Positions 1-9,500 of a DNA stretch of 49,614 bases are shown here, in pieces; within the stretch, counting starts at the first letter, position 1; every line of letters starts with the position of its first letter. The stretch lies in NCBI GenBank assembly GCA_947565915.1, contig CANOHY010000012.1, forward strand, positions 1-49,614, in the 5' to 3' direction. The notes below the pieces were generated by a model. It was not told where the DNA came from and did no database searches. It worked only from the letters and a program-made list of their open reading frames with translations. Both the position numbers and the translations under genes were made by a program. Source of the DNA: an uncultured Eggerthellaceae bacterium (lineage in GTDB: Bacteria > Actinomycetota > Coriobacteriia > Coriobacteriales > Eggerthellaceae).

Positions 1-54
1 GAACAGGAGCTTCCCAAGCTTCTAACGCGGGTTCGATTCCCGTCGCCCGCTCCA
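1..54 (+). tRNA. tRNA-Gly (CCC), 3' part only
   Basis: The window opens inside a tRNA gene. The anticodon loop is 11-17 (TTCCCAA, anticodon CCC at 13-15), closed by stem 6-10/18-22. The T arm is 27-43 with loop TTCGATT, the acceptor 3' strand is 44-50, the discriminator is T51 and CCA is encoded at 52-54. The 5' half lies outside the window. Confidence 0.93.
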
Positions 55-64
55 TAGCACGCAC

Positions 65-98
65 CGAGCGCTGTTCTTCCGGGCAGCGCTCGTTATTT
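65..98 (+). terminator. Intrinsic terminator of the tRNA-Gly gene
   Basis: A perfect 9-bp stem CGAGCGCTG/CAGCGCTCG (65-73 and 84-92) with a 10-nt loop is followed by TTATTT. It lies 10 nt after the tRNA CCA end and closes that transcript. Confidence 0.88.
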
Positions 99-174
99 CA
101 ACTAGAGTGAAGCCGAGAGCCCCACCCTAACAAATTCGACACCGACCATCCAATCGACTCGAAGAAGGAGCACC

Positions 175-654
175 GTGTCCCCCGAACCCGATTTCCGCTT
201 CGCCGAGAAGGCCGATGTTCCCTTGATACTGGCCTTCATCAAAGCGCTTGCCGAATACGAGCGTATGCAAGACCAGGTGGTGGCAACCGAGGCGCTGCTC
301 GAGGAGTGGCTCTTCGACAAGCATGGCTCCGAGGTTCTCTTCGTGCTGGAACACGGGCGCGAGGTTGGATTTGCCTTGTTCTTCGGCAGCTTTTCCACCT
401 TCCTCGGACGTGCTGGCATTTACTTGGAAGACCTGTTCGTTCTTCCCGAGAAGCGGGGGCGTGGTTACGGCAAGGCGCTTTTGAGAAAACTGGCGTCTAT
501 CGCGGTCGAACGCGGATGCGGGCGCTTGGAGTGGTCGTGCCTTAACTGGAACGAACCAAGCATCGGCTTCTACCTGTCGCTTGGCGCCCAACCTTTGGAA
601 GATTGGACAACTTATCGCCTCGAGGGCGCCTCCTTGGAACACGCTGCCTCGTAG
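175..654 (+). CDS. GNAT acetyltransferase, SSAT-like
   Basis: 159-residue acetyl-CoA-dependent N-acetyltransferase. The acetyl-CoA loop RGRGYGK is at residues 94-100, preceded by the beta-4 strand IYLEDLFVLP. The WNEPSIGFY block (about 125-133) is the pattern seen in spermidine/diamine acetyltransferases such as SSAT, so a polyamine or other small amine is a reasonable but unproven substrate. The start is GTG, chosen because AAGGAG at 165-170 sits 4 nt upstream and the fold begins right after it. It is a single gene between the tRNA terminator and the converging toxin-antitoxin pair. Cytosolic, with no signal peptide. Family assignment is firm; the substrate is inference. Confidence 0.88.
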   Translation: MSPEPDFRFAEKADVPLILAFIKALAEYERMQDQVVATEALLEEWLFDKHGSEVLFVLEHGREVGFALFFGSFSTFLGRAGIYLEDLFVLPEKRGRGYGKALLRKLASIAVERGCGRLEWSCLNWNEPSIGFYLSLGAQPLEDWTTYRLEGASLEHAAS

Positions 655-777
655 GGCCTGTGAAGTCAACCAAAGCAACAGGAGGAGAATGGAGGCGGTG
701 GCTGTTGCCTTGGCAGCAGCTAGTGTCCGCGTCCCTTCACTCCACTCTTCTCATCAAAGACAGTCTGACAACTATCG

Positions 778-1116
778 CTATCGTGTGATTTCGGCGAGTA
801 TCATCTCGATGGCAGCAATGTCAGCCTTAGCGAGATGGCCAATGCGACCAGCAGTGCCCAAATAGTCGAACGGTATCTGGACAATGCGGTCAAGTCGGGC
901 GATAGAGGGCCTATCGAGACCTGCAGTCTTCCACTCCCGTATGGGATAGTCGTGCTTGAGCGAGAGCTTATTGGTAGCTCCGGTGATCATCGCCACAAGC
1001 GATCCATCTGATCTCGTAGCAAGTACGATAACGGGACGATACTTGTAGCCGTGACCTTCCGAGAAATCGAAACGGGCATGCCAGACCTCCCATGCCTGAG
1101 GGACTCGCTCACTCAT
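778..1116 (-). CDS. MazF/PemK-like toxin
   Basis: 112-residue protein of the MazF/PemK/Kid endoribonuclease-toxin type. It begins with a short strand ending WEVWHARFDF, then KYRPVIVLATRSDGS, the basic RPVIV pattern of the family, and later RLDRIVQIPFDYLG, which matches the conserved 'S.vrldrivqi' strand. The likely start is ATG at 1116, overlapping the antitoxin stop by 8 nt (ATGAGTGA); ATG 1125 is the alternative. The overlap implies translational coupling to the upstream antitoxin. Predicted activity is mRNA cleavage when free of antitoxin, inferred from the family. The partner is RelB-like rather than MazE-like, which is an unusual pairing. Confidence 0.8.
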   Translation of the reverse strand: MSERVPQAWEVWHARFDFSEGHGYKYRPVIVLATRSDGSLVAMITGATNKLSLKHDYPIREWKTAGLDRPSIARLDRIVQIPFDYLGTAGRIGHLAKADIAAIEMILAEITR

Positions 1117-1387
1117 CGCCGTCATCCCAATCCGCAGGAAGAACAGCAATGCCCTCTGCGCTCATCTCGGGCTTGTAAGCAATTGCTGCGATGGCATCAA
1201 ACGAAGGAACCTCGGGGCGCAAGTCGAAGGGGAGCCCTCCGACTTCGATAGACTTCACGAGGAAGGTGTTGATTGCATCGTTGAGAGTCAGGCCCCAACG
1301 AGCATAAACTTCGGTAGCGTTCTTCTTGACCTCATATGACGTGCGCGTTTTGATCTCAGCTCGTTTTGCGACTGCTGCAGTTGCCAT
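1109..1387 (-). CDS. RelB/DinJ-type antitoxin
   Basis: 92-residue antitoxin. The central segment YARWGLTLNDAINTFLVKSI followed by GGLPFDLRP is the hallmark of the RelB/DinJ family: a ribbon-helix-helix DNA-binding dimer at the N-terminus and a toxin-binding tail. The start ATG at 1387 is set by AAGGAGG 6-7 nt upstream; an in-frame extension further upstream crosses the promoter and is not credible. It is first in a two-gene operon with the MazF-like toxin. It should repress its own promoter, whose spacer holds an inverted repeat (see 1409-1445). Partner assignment comes from gene overlap. Confidence 0.83.
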   Translation of the reverse strand: MATAAVAKRAEIKTRTSYEVKKNATEVYARWGLTLNDAINTFLVKSIEVGGLPFDLRPEVPSFDAIAAIAYKPEMSAEGIAVLPADWDDGDE

Positions 1388-1408
1388 CTCAGGCCTCCTT
1401 CCTAGTGA

Positions 1409-1445
1409 GTACCCATATAGTACCCAAATAGGGTACATAATACAA
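1409..1445 (-). promoter_or_regulatory. Promoter and operator of the toxin-antitoxin operon
   Basis: On the minus strand, TTGTAT (1440-1445) and TACTAT (1417-1422) are separated by 17 nt. Inside the spacer is GTACCC-AAATA-GGGTAC (1420-1436), and a third half-site GTACCC lies at 1409-1414. This is the expected layout for autorepression by a ribbon-helix-helix antitoxin. Confidence 0.7.
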
Positions 1446-1503
1446 GTAAAGGAACCTAGATGACATAGCATCGCAATGCAGGCCAAGAGCGATTGGTTAA
1501 GGA

Positions 1504-1926
1504 TCATATATGCGGGATAAAGGAAAGGTCGGGCCAGATATCGCACCAACCCACCATGCAGGCAACTCCCACCAAGATGGCGCAGACCGCTCCCCAGCTT
1601 GACCTTTCCATTGCCAAAGCATCTCGACTAATCATTTCTTTCATCGTAACCACGTCTCCTTTCACGAGCTCATCTATGGATACTCCAAAGAGCTGGCTCA
1701 GCAACAGCAGGCTTTGCACGTCGGGATAGGTCTTGTCGTTCTCCCAGCTGGACATCGTCTGGCGGGACACAAAGATCGCATGGGCGACATCCTCTTGCGC
1801 ATGCGCGCCCTTCCAACCTTCGTGCTTTCGCTCTTCGTCACGTGCCTGATCGAAACGACCCCTCTGTCTGCCAATTCGCCCTGGTTCCCTTTGTTTCCGA
1901 AGCAATCGGCACCATTCGTACAGCAC
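1504..1926 (-). CDS. Xre-family regulator with C-terminal membrane segment
   Basis: 140 residues. The HTH core is clear: QEDVAHAIFVSRQTMSSWEN, followed by DKTYPDVQSLLLLSQLFGVS and IDELVKGD, the common form of Xre repressors that sit beside transporters. A hydrophobic stretch (WGAVCAILVGVACMVGWC) near the C-terminus predicts one membrane span. The start is GTG at 1926 with AAGGGA about 5 nt upstream. The first HTH helix seems to be LLRKQREPG, but about 25 residues of low similarity separate it from QEDVA, where the family normally has 2-4. This may be an insertion or decay, so function is uncertain. It is divergent from the MATE gene 40 bp away and may control it. Confidence 0.65.
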   Translation of the reverse strand: MLYEWCRLLRKQREPGRIGRQRGRFDQARDEERKHEGWKGAHAQEDVAHAIFVSRQTMSSWENDKTYPDVQSLLLLSQLFGVSIDELVKGDVVTMKEMISRDALAMERSSWGAVCAILVGVACMVGWCDIWPDLSFIPHI

Positions 1927-1966
1927 CCTCTTCCCTTAGGCTTAGAGATGAGTATCATGATGGCCG

Positions 1967-3322
1967 ATGCGCGGCAAGAGCAGAAATATCGACATGATGC
2001 ATGGGCCTCTGGCAAGCCGCATCCTCCTCTTCGCAATCCCCCTTGCACTCACGAGCATTCTCCAGCAACTGCTGAACTCAGCAGACGCCAGCATTGCCGG
2101 CCACTTCGTCAGCGGCGAGGCACTTGCAGGAATCGGAGGCACCAGCCCCATAACCGCCATGTTCGTGAACCTGTTCGTGGGCCTTTCCATCGGCGCGAAC
2201 GTGACGGTGGCCATGCGCATTGGAAACGATCAGCCCCATCGCGTGAACGATGCCGTGCAAACCGCCATGACGCTCTCGGTTATCATCGGGGTGCTCTTGG
2301 CCGGTTGCGGGCTATTCCTCTCAGACTGGATCATGGGCGCCGTCGGAATGCCCGACGACTCCCGCACCGATGCCCTCATTTACCTGCAGCTCTATTTCTG
2401 TGCCATCCCCTTCATGACCATCTACAACTTCGCTTCGGCCATCCTGCGTGCTCACGGCGACTCGCGCCGTCCCCTCTATGCGCTGGCCGTTGCCGCTTTG
2501 GTGAACTTGGGGCTCGACCTCCTGTTCGTGCGCTTGTGCGGCTGGGAAACCGCTGGCATCGGGGCAGCTACCATCATCGCCTTCGGCGTGGCAGCGCTCA
2601 TGGCCGTCATCTTCGTCATGCGCGAAGACGACCCCTTCCGCTTCCGCCTGAGCCGCATGCGCATCACGCTGCCAGAACTGCGCGAGATTCTGCGCATCGG
2701 CGTGCCTGCGGGAATCCAGGGCGCCGTATTCTCGCTATCGAACACGGTGGTGCAATCGGCCATCAACAGCTTCGGCTCGGCAGCCGTCGCCGGCTCGTCG
2801 GCAACCCTGAACTTCGAGTACTACACTTACTTCTTCGTGAATGCCTTCGCGCAAACCGCCGTCACGTTCACCAGCCAGAACTACGCAGCGCGCAACGCCG
2901 ACCGCTGCCGCCGCATATTCCGCTGGTGCCTGCTGTTCGGCTTCGGTTCGTCGCTGGCGCTCGGCATCACCTTCACCGCGCTTGGCCGCACCGCACTCGG
3001 CATCTTCACCACCGATGCGGTAGCGCTTGGCTACGGCATGATCCGCATGTGGCTCATCGAGCTGCCCGACTGCCTCACCTCACTCTACGAAGTGCCCGCA
3101 GGTGCCATGCGCGGCATGGGATGGTCCACCACGCCGGCCATCATCACCATATTCGGAACATGCGTGCTGCGCATCGCCTTCGTTGCGTGGGCATTCCCCT
3201 ACCTGGGCAGCTTCGAATCGCTCATGGCGCTTTACCCTGCAACGTGGATCTTCATAATAGTGGCCATGCAGATTACCTATTTCCTGGTTCGCAAGCGCAC
3301 GTTCGCGAAGATGGGCGAGTAA
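1967..3322 (+). CDS. MATE-family efflux transporter
   Basis: 451-residue integral membrane protein with about 12 predicted spans. The start RNIDMMHGPLASRILLFAIP and the segment ILQQLLNSADASIAGHFVSG are typical of the MATE/DinF branch, cation-coupled exporters of drugs and metabolites. A second half beginning around GVPAGIQGAVFSLSNTVVQS repeats the fold. ATG 1967 is used because the HGPL motif follows within 12 residues, though no good ribosome site precedes it; ATG 1994 or 1997 are alternatives. The gene is divergent from the Xre-type regulator. Substrate not predictable from sequence. Confidence 0.87.
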   Translation: MRGKSRNIDMMHGPLASRILLFAIPLALTSILQQLLNSADASIAGHFVSGEALAGIGGTSPITAMFVNLFVGLSIGANVTVAMRIGNDQPHRVNDAVQTAMTLSVIIGVLLAGCGLFLSDWIMGAVGMPDDSRTDALIYLQLYFCAIPFMTIYNFASAILRAHGDSRRPLYALAVAALVNLGLDLLFVRLCGWETAGIGAATIIAFGVAALMAVIFVMREDDPFRFRLSRMRITLPELREILRIGVPAGIQGAVFSLSNTVVQSAINSFGSAAVAGSSATLNFEYYTYFFVNAFAQTAVTFTSQNYAARNADRCRRIFRWCLLFGFGSSLALGITFTALGRTALGIFTTDAVALGYGMIRMWLIELPDCLTSLYEVPAGAMRGMGWSTTPAIITIFGTCVLRIAFVAWAFPYLGSFESLMALYPATWIFIIVAMQITYFLVRKRTFAKMGE

Positions 3323-3340
3323 GCCAACAGAACCGCCTCC

Positions 3341-3365
3341 CTATCCCCCTATCCCCCTATCCCCC
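3341..3365. repeat. Short tandem repeat, three copies of CTATCCCC
   Basis: Three head-to-tail 8-mers start at 3341, 3349 and 3357, just after the MATE stop codon. Such C-rich microsatellites can slip. The rest of the gap 3323-3459 shows nothing further that I can name. Confidence 0.85.
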
Positions 3366-3459
3366 ATGGGTCACATCTAATGACACGCTCTCACGCTTTC
3401 GAACTCAAGAGGCGATTCTCCGCGTTCATGCATGCCTTGTGTTCCATGCCCTGAATCGA

Positions 3460-3489
3460 TTGATAAATCCCATCACGACCTGGTAGAAT
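3460..3489 (+). promoter_or_regulatory. Probable sigma70-type promoter of the giant surface protein
   Basis: TTGATA (3460-3465) and TAGAAT (3484-3489) with an 18-nt spacer lie 47 nt before the start codon. AGGAG at 3523-3527 provides the ribosome site, 8 nt before ATG 3536. Confidence 0.6.
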
Positions 3490-3535
3490 CAATAGACCTA
3501 TAGCTAGTCGATGTACACTGCCAGGAGAACCACCG

Positions 3536-6500
3536 ATGCGAAGAAGGGCAGCTACCGAGAAAACCATGAAGGGCCTGCGCGTGGCCCTCTCGGTCGTGCT
3601 CGCTGCGGCGCTCATCATGCCCACGGTGCTGTTGTCCAACCTCGGCAACATGCTGCCAGAGCCAAAATCGGCCCTCGACGGAGTGGATGCATCCAGCCTG
3701 ATTGCCGAGCCTTCGCTGCAGCCAGAGCAGGCAAGCGTCCCCAAAACCGAAGAAGAGAAGCAGGCCATCCTCGATAGCTACCTCGCCGACGGAACCATCA
3801 CCGAGAAGGACTTGGGCAACCAGTTCATCGTCGATTCGCTCACCGGAGCCTTTCTGGAAGGCGAGCAGTCGGACGCAATCGAGAAGTGCGGCAACGAGCT
3901 CGATGGCTACGAAGACGCGCTGAGCGAAGCCGAGGAGCGTCAAGCGGATGCCGAGAGACTGGCAGCCGAGGCGCTCGACCAAGCCAAGACCCTCACCGAA
4001 GCCGAGGTGGAAGCCGCGCTGAACGCCGCACGCGAGGCCGAGGAATCCGCGTTCGCATGCGATCCCACGCTGAGCTCGGAAGACGTGATCGTCAGGCAAC
4101 CGGAAGCACAGGAGCCGGCCACGCGCGCGAGCAAAGCCGACGAGCACGCGGGCGCCTTCATGGCAGCACGCACCCAAGCATTCTCGACCGAAGAGGACCT
4201 GCAGACCCAAAGCGATTCCTACTCGACCAGCGTGGTGCTGAAGGACGTGAAGTCCGTCATCCTGTACGACAACTCCGGAACCCCGCAGACGCAGGACGTC
4301 TTCGTCAGCTACATCAACAACTACCTCGATAGGCATACCGCCTTCGTCCAGATGCTCAACATGCCATCGTTCTATAGCCCGGTACTGTCGGCGGACTTGA
4401 GGGATGGATGCATCTACGTCACCTTGCAGCTGCCCGCTGGAGCCGGCGAGGAGCCGAAGACGTTCGAGGCTCTGTACACGAAAGGCGCCGACTGGGAAGG
4501 GTACGTGAAGACCATCTCGGGTCAGCCGGTGGCGAACGATTCCACCATGATGGCAAACATCGCGAGCACGCCGGGCTACGACCCGAGCCGCGACCAGGCC
4601 TACCGCAACGCCTACAAGTTGGCGCCCTACGCATCCTACGAGGACATCGTGAGATCGGGCAATGCCATCCCCGAATCCAGCAGCCTTTACAGCAAGACCA
4701 TCCAGGAGCTGTGGCCCGTGCATGCCACCCAGGGCATGAAGGTCAGCATGCTGGAGGGCGAAGAGGAGGATATCGTTCGCAACGTCGTGTACTACTCGGA
4801 TGGCACGTCCGAAACGACCGACCTGCAATTCCTGGGCGCCAACTCGCTTACGGCCTCGTACACGATGGGCGAAGCGGGCATTCTCTACCAGCCCGACTTC
4901 TGGATGCTGGGCGAGGGCGCGAAGCACGGCATCGACCGCATGGCGGCGTTCATCCGGTCGAAGACCTACAACAACTACTTCGCCCCGTTCAAGTCCGACG
5001 TGAAGATGCACCGCACCGTGCGCGACTACTTCGACCGCAACATCCACGACAAGGCCGAGGAAGTGGCGGCGAACCTGCTGAGCAACATACCCATCTGGAG
5101 CCCGATGTACTCGGATTCCAAGCTGTGGAACTATTACATGAGCCAGGCGGAGAACGCCAAGCCCACGGATAACTGGCAATCCCACGCGGTCGAGCTGAAG
5201 ATGTTCAACCTGCTGTTCTTGTACACCTACTGGGACAGGTTCTTGAACTTCGGCATCGGGGGCAGCGAAGAGACGGGCTTCCAGAACAACGCGAACGCGT
5301 TTCTCATCGTCGCCTTCCGAGGCGGGGTGGTGAAGCCGGGGCTGTCGCTGGTGAACATGACCTACGACGTGCGCTCGGACACCATGCTCTCGTATTCCAT
5401 GATCCGCCTGATGTCGAACACGGTCATCAACACCAGGCTCGGACCCTTCACTGGGATATACAATTCCCCCGCGCTTATCAAGACGATCGTCATGCGCGCG
5501 TCAGACTACGCGGACGTTGCCAACTGGTTCGCCGACTACATGTCCACCATCGCGTTCTACCATGAATACGAGCCGCCCGCCATCGAGGGCCACCCCGAAA
5601 CCGAAGAGCTCTTCTGGCGTGGCTGGGATCAGGCGTCGCGACGATATCCCGACTATCTCCCCATATGGCTCACCATGGACCCCGGCGCCATGTACATGGG
5701 GTCGACCTCGATGCTCTTCGCCTGCGGATCGACCTACATCTACACGTCCCCCGCCGATTTCGAGTTCAACGACGCCTATCGGGCATCCTTCAAGACCCGT
5801 TTGGACAGCATCTTCTCCTACGCATCCAAGTACGCATCCACGATAGCGACCATCGTCGGCAAGGATCGCGTGAACACCACCATCGTCCTGACGCTGGACA
5901 ACATGACCTCTCGCTACGATTACGGCACTGCCCAAAACGTCTACTACGAGAGCCACGGGCTCTGGGGCAAGCACTACACCGAGGATCCCTGGCATAAGCA
6001 TTTCTACGACGTGAGCGAGCTCTACGACACCACCGGCGGACAAGGTGCGGCTGCCGCTACCTACAACATGTCGCCCACCAACAAGCGCATCCTGTTCCTC
6101 GCCTATACCTCCCTTTCATGCGGCTGGTCCTATTACTGGTCGCACGAGATGGCCCACGCGCTCGACAACGACGTGTTCCTGGGCGCCGGCCGTCGCGATG
6201 GCGGCTCCAACGAGGACTTCACCGATGGCCTCCTCACCCAGGGCCACGGGTCCATGACGCCGGTCATCAACCTTTGCTACGACTACGACATCTCGTCCGA
6301 CATCATGTCGAACTACGACCGGGACCGAATCTACGGGAAGGATGCGACGGACGATTTCTACGGGAAGGTCTACGAGACCTTGGATGTCCTGGATTACGCT
6401 GCGCTCCAGGCGTTCTTGCGGCTGAGCAAGGACGAGCAGAACGCCGTGGCGTCCCAGGTGTGGTTCAGCGGGCAGAACGGCACCAGCCCCTTGGATTCGG

Positions 6501-9500
6501 GCACCAACACCACCATCCTGTGCTCGAGGAGCAAGGTGATCGGCGAATACGACGGCACCACGGCCACCATGCCGGTGAACGCCTCCGTGTTCAACGATGG
6601 CTCGAGGAAATTCCAGACGGTCGAAGAGGTATACGACAACCAGCTGTTCCTGCGTCCGGGCATCCCCGACGGCGGCAGCATCACCTGGAGTCGGCAGAGC
6701 TACGTCACCGAGGACAACCGCGGCTCCTGGTGGTTCCCCGTGCATGCCAACACCTTCTATCCCGATTCCCGCTCCTTCAAGGTGATGATGTACCGCATGC
6801 TCGGCCGCGAGGGCTACGACGCATTCGCGACCTACGGAAGCGCGGGCGGCAACGACCTGCAGAAGCTCATGAAGATCACAGGCTGCTCCTCGTACAAGGA
6901 GTGGCAGATGCGAACATGGGACGGCATCGAGGCAAAGAAGGGCAACCTTGCCTACGTCGACTTCGACGACTTGGTGGACAAGTTCGAAGCCGCGCTCGAA
7001 TCGGATGCGGAAGCCCACGACCGCAACCTGGGCTCCATGTCCTCGCTCCGCACGCGCATGTTCTACATGATGAAGCGCGTCACCAACGACTTCCGCTACG
7101 GAATCTACGAGAACCAAAGGCCGGTCACCCATATCCGCACGCTCGACGATTTGCTGGCCATCGCGGACGACCCGCGGGGCAATTACGTTCTGGATAGCGA
7201 CATAGACGTGACCAGCATAGGCCTCGACGCGAAAGAGTCGCTAGTGAAAGGCGTCTTCTACGGCAAGTTCGACGGAGGCGGGCACAGCATCTACTCCCAG
7301 GACGCACCGCTTCCCTACCTGTTCGAGGGAATCAGGCACGCATACGTGAAGGACCTCTCGCTGGGAGGTTCGGCAACGGGCGCAGTGTCGCCCACCATCG
7401 TGAACAGCGAACTCGAGAACATCACCTACGTAAAATTCGAAAGGAGCATTCGCTCCGTGGACGACTTCGTTCGGATCTCGGATGACCTGAAGCTGGGGGT
7501 TCGAACGTTCCACCTAGAGGCCGACCTGAACTTCGCCGAATGGTCGAGAACCAACGCCGCCTCAGAATCGAAGCAGACAAGCGTCGTCGCGCAGCCGGTG
7601 ATCGGCACCACCGAGACTCCCGTGGTGCTCAACGGAAACGGGCACAAGATCTCGGGGCTAGATGGCGCATCGCTGTTCGATCGCGTGTGCTTCGCCCAAG
7701 TCGGCAACTTGAGCATCGAGAACTCCAAGAACCACCAGAACCTCGAGAGCGCGAGCTTCGTATCGCTCCTGGCCTCCCGGTCGTACCAATCGAAGTTCAC
7801 CGACCTCTTCTTCAACAGCGTGTCGCTGCGAGGAAGGTCGCAGGTCGGCTTCGTATCGGGAGACGACGGGTTCGCCAATGCCAGCGGGAAGGACACGCGC
7901 GACGGCGGCTCGCAGTTCAGCAGGATCCAGGTGACCAATGCCGTGCTGCAGACAGGCTCCTCAACCGCTACCAGCGTATGCTACGGCGGGTTCGTATCGG
8001 GGCGCCTGTGCCAAAGCACCCTCGAAGACGTGTACGTGCAGGGGACGCTTGGAACCTACGGCGTGAGTTGCGGTGGCGTTGCCGGAGCCATCACCAAGTC
8101 GGCCAAGCTGAACCGATGCATATCGAACGTGGGCATAAACTGCCCCAATTCAACGAAGAACGGCGTGATAGTGGGCGACATCGAAAAAGGCGCCTTCGAT
8201 GCCGACAGCACGAAGATCGCGAATTGCTTCGGATTGGGCAACCCGGCTCTCTCCGAAAAGACCACTCCCGAGCAAACCCAGGCTGCCGCAGGCGCCCGCA
8301 TTGCCACTTTCAGCGCGCCGGAGGCCGTAAGCGTCTTCGAGAACTGCTTCGAGAACGCTGCGCAACGCTATGGCTCCTCCTTGGCCGTAAACGAAGCGGC
8401 CGACGTGGCCTTCGCACGCGTCGACCTCAAGACACCCGCGCAATACACGTTCCCCAACAGCTTTGCGCAACCCTACAGCATTGCCAACCTGCGCAACAAC
8501 GAAAGCCTGTTCGCCAGTTTCGGATTCTCAAACGACGTATGGGAATTCGACCCGACCATCCATGTGGGCTATCCCATGCTGAGGTTCGTGGGGAACAGGA
8601 ACACGTTCTACGACTACGACCTCGACTTCAAGGTTGACTACCAGAACGAGAAGCTCCTATTCTGGGGCTCCAGCTTCAATGGGAACGTGGTGAGCATGCA
8701 CAACCTGCCATTCAGGACCACGAAGGACATCCCCCAAATGTCCTTGAAGGCAGGCGATTGGATGGATGTCGAATTCAAAGACAACCCCATCGCGTTCTCC
8801 TACATTTCGACCGAGGCAGACAGCATCGACTTGTCCGAGATCATCGAATACGAGAAATTCACGAACGAGGAAACGGATTACAAAGGAACGCGCTCAGTCA
8901 GCCTCTACTACGACATGCGCGCTTCGAAGAAGCCCTATAGCTTCGAGAAGACGCTGGAAATCGCTCCGCGGCCCGAGATGGATTGCACGGATCGCCTGAA
9001 GGGCGTGCGCGCGAACTCGAAGGGGCTGGGCGCTATTCATTACAGTTCTTTCGGTGCGTACGGTTCTCCGGAGTTGGAATACCGGCTGGCAAGCGGTGCA
9101 AGTGACGAGAGCACAGGCGATTGGGCTCCCATTACGGCGGCCATGACATCGGTTGCCCCCGGCTCCTACGAGGTGCGAATCGTGGCGACCGATCGCTCGT
9201 TCGCCAGCTATCCCGCCACGGTTACGGTCGAGGAGTTCGACCCGAACGCCGTGATATTCCCCTTGGTGCTGGAACTGGGTGGCGGCAGCTGGGCCGAAGG
9301 ATACGCCGCCCCCGAGGAGTACAACAGCGAGGAAGCGCTCGTCCTGCCCACCAGCAGCCAGATCGAACGCAACGGCTTCACCTTCGCCGGATGGTACGCC
9401 AGCCCCACCTTCAGCGGTTCGCCGGTCACGTCCATCCCTGCAGGGAGAACGGAGCCCCAAACCCTGTATGCGAAATGGAATCCCAACACCTACCAAGTGA

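Noticed and set aside
5501..7132. Long antisense frames inside the giant surface gene
   Set aside because: They mirror the GC-rich codon pattern of the sense gene, show no domain and have no ribosome sites.
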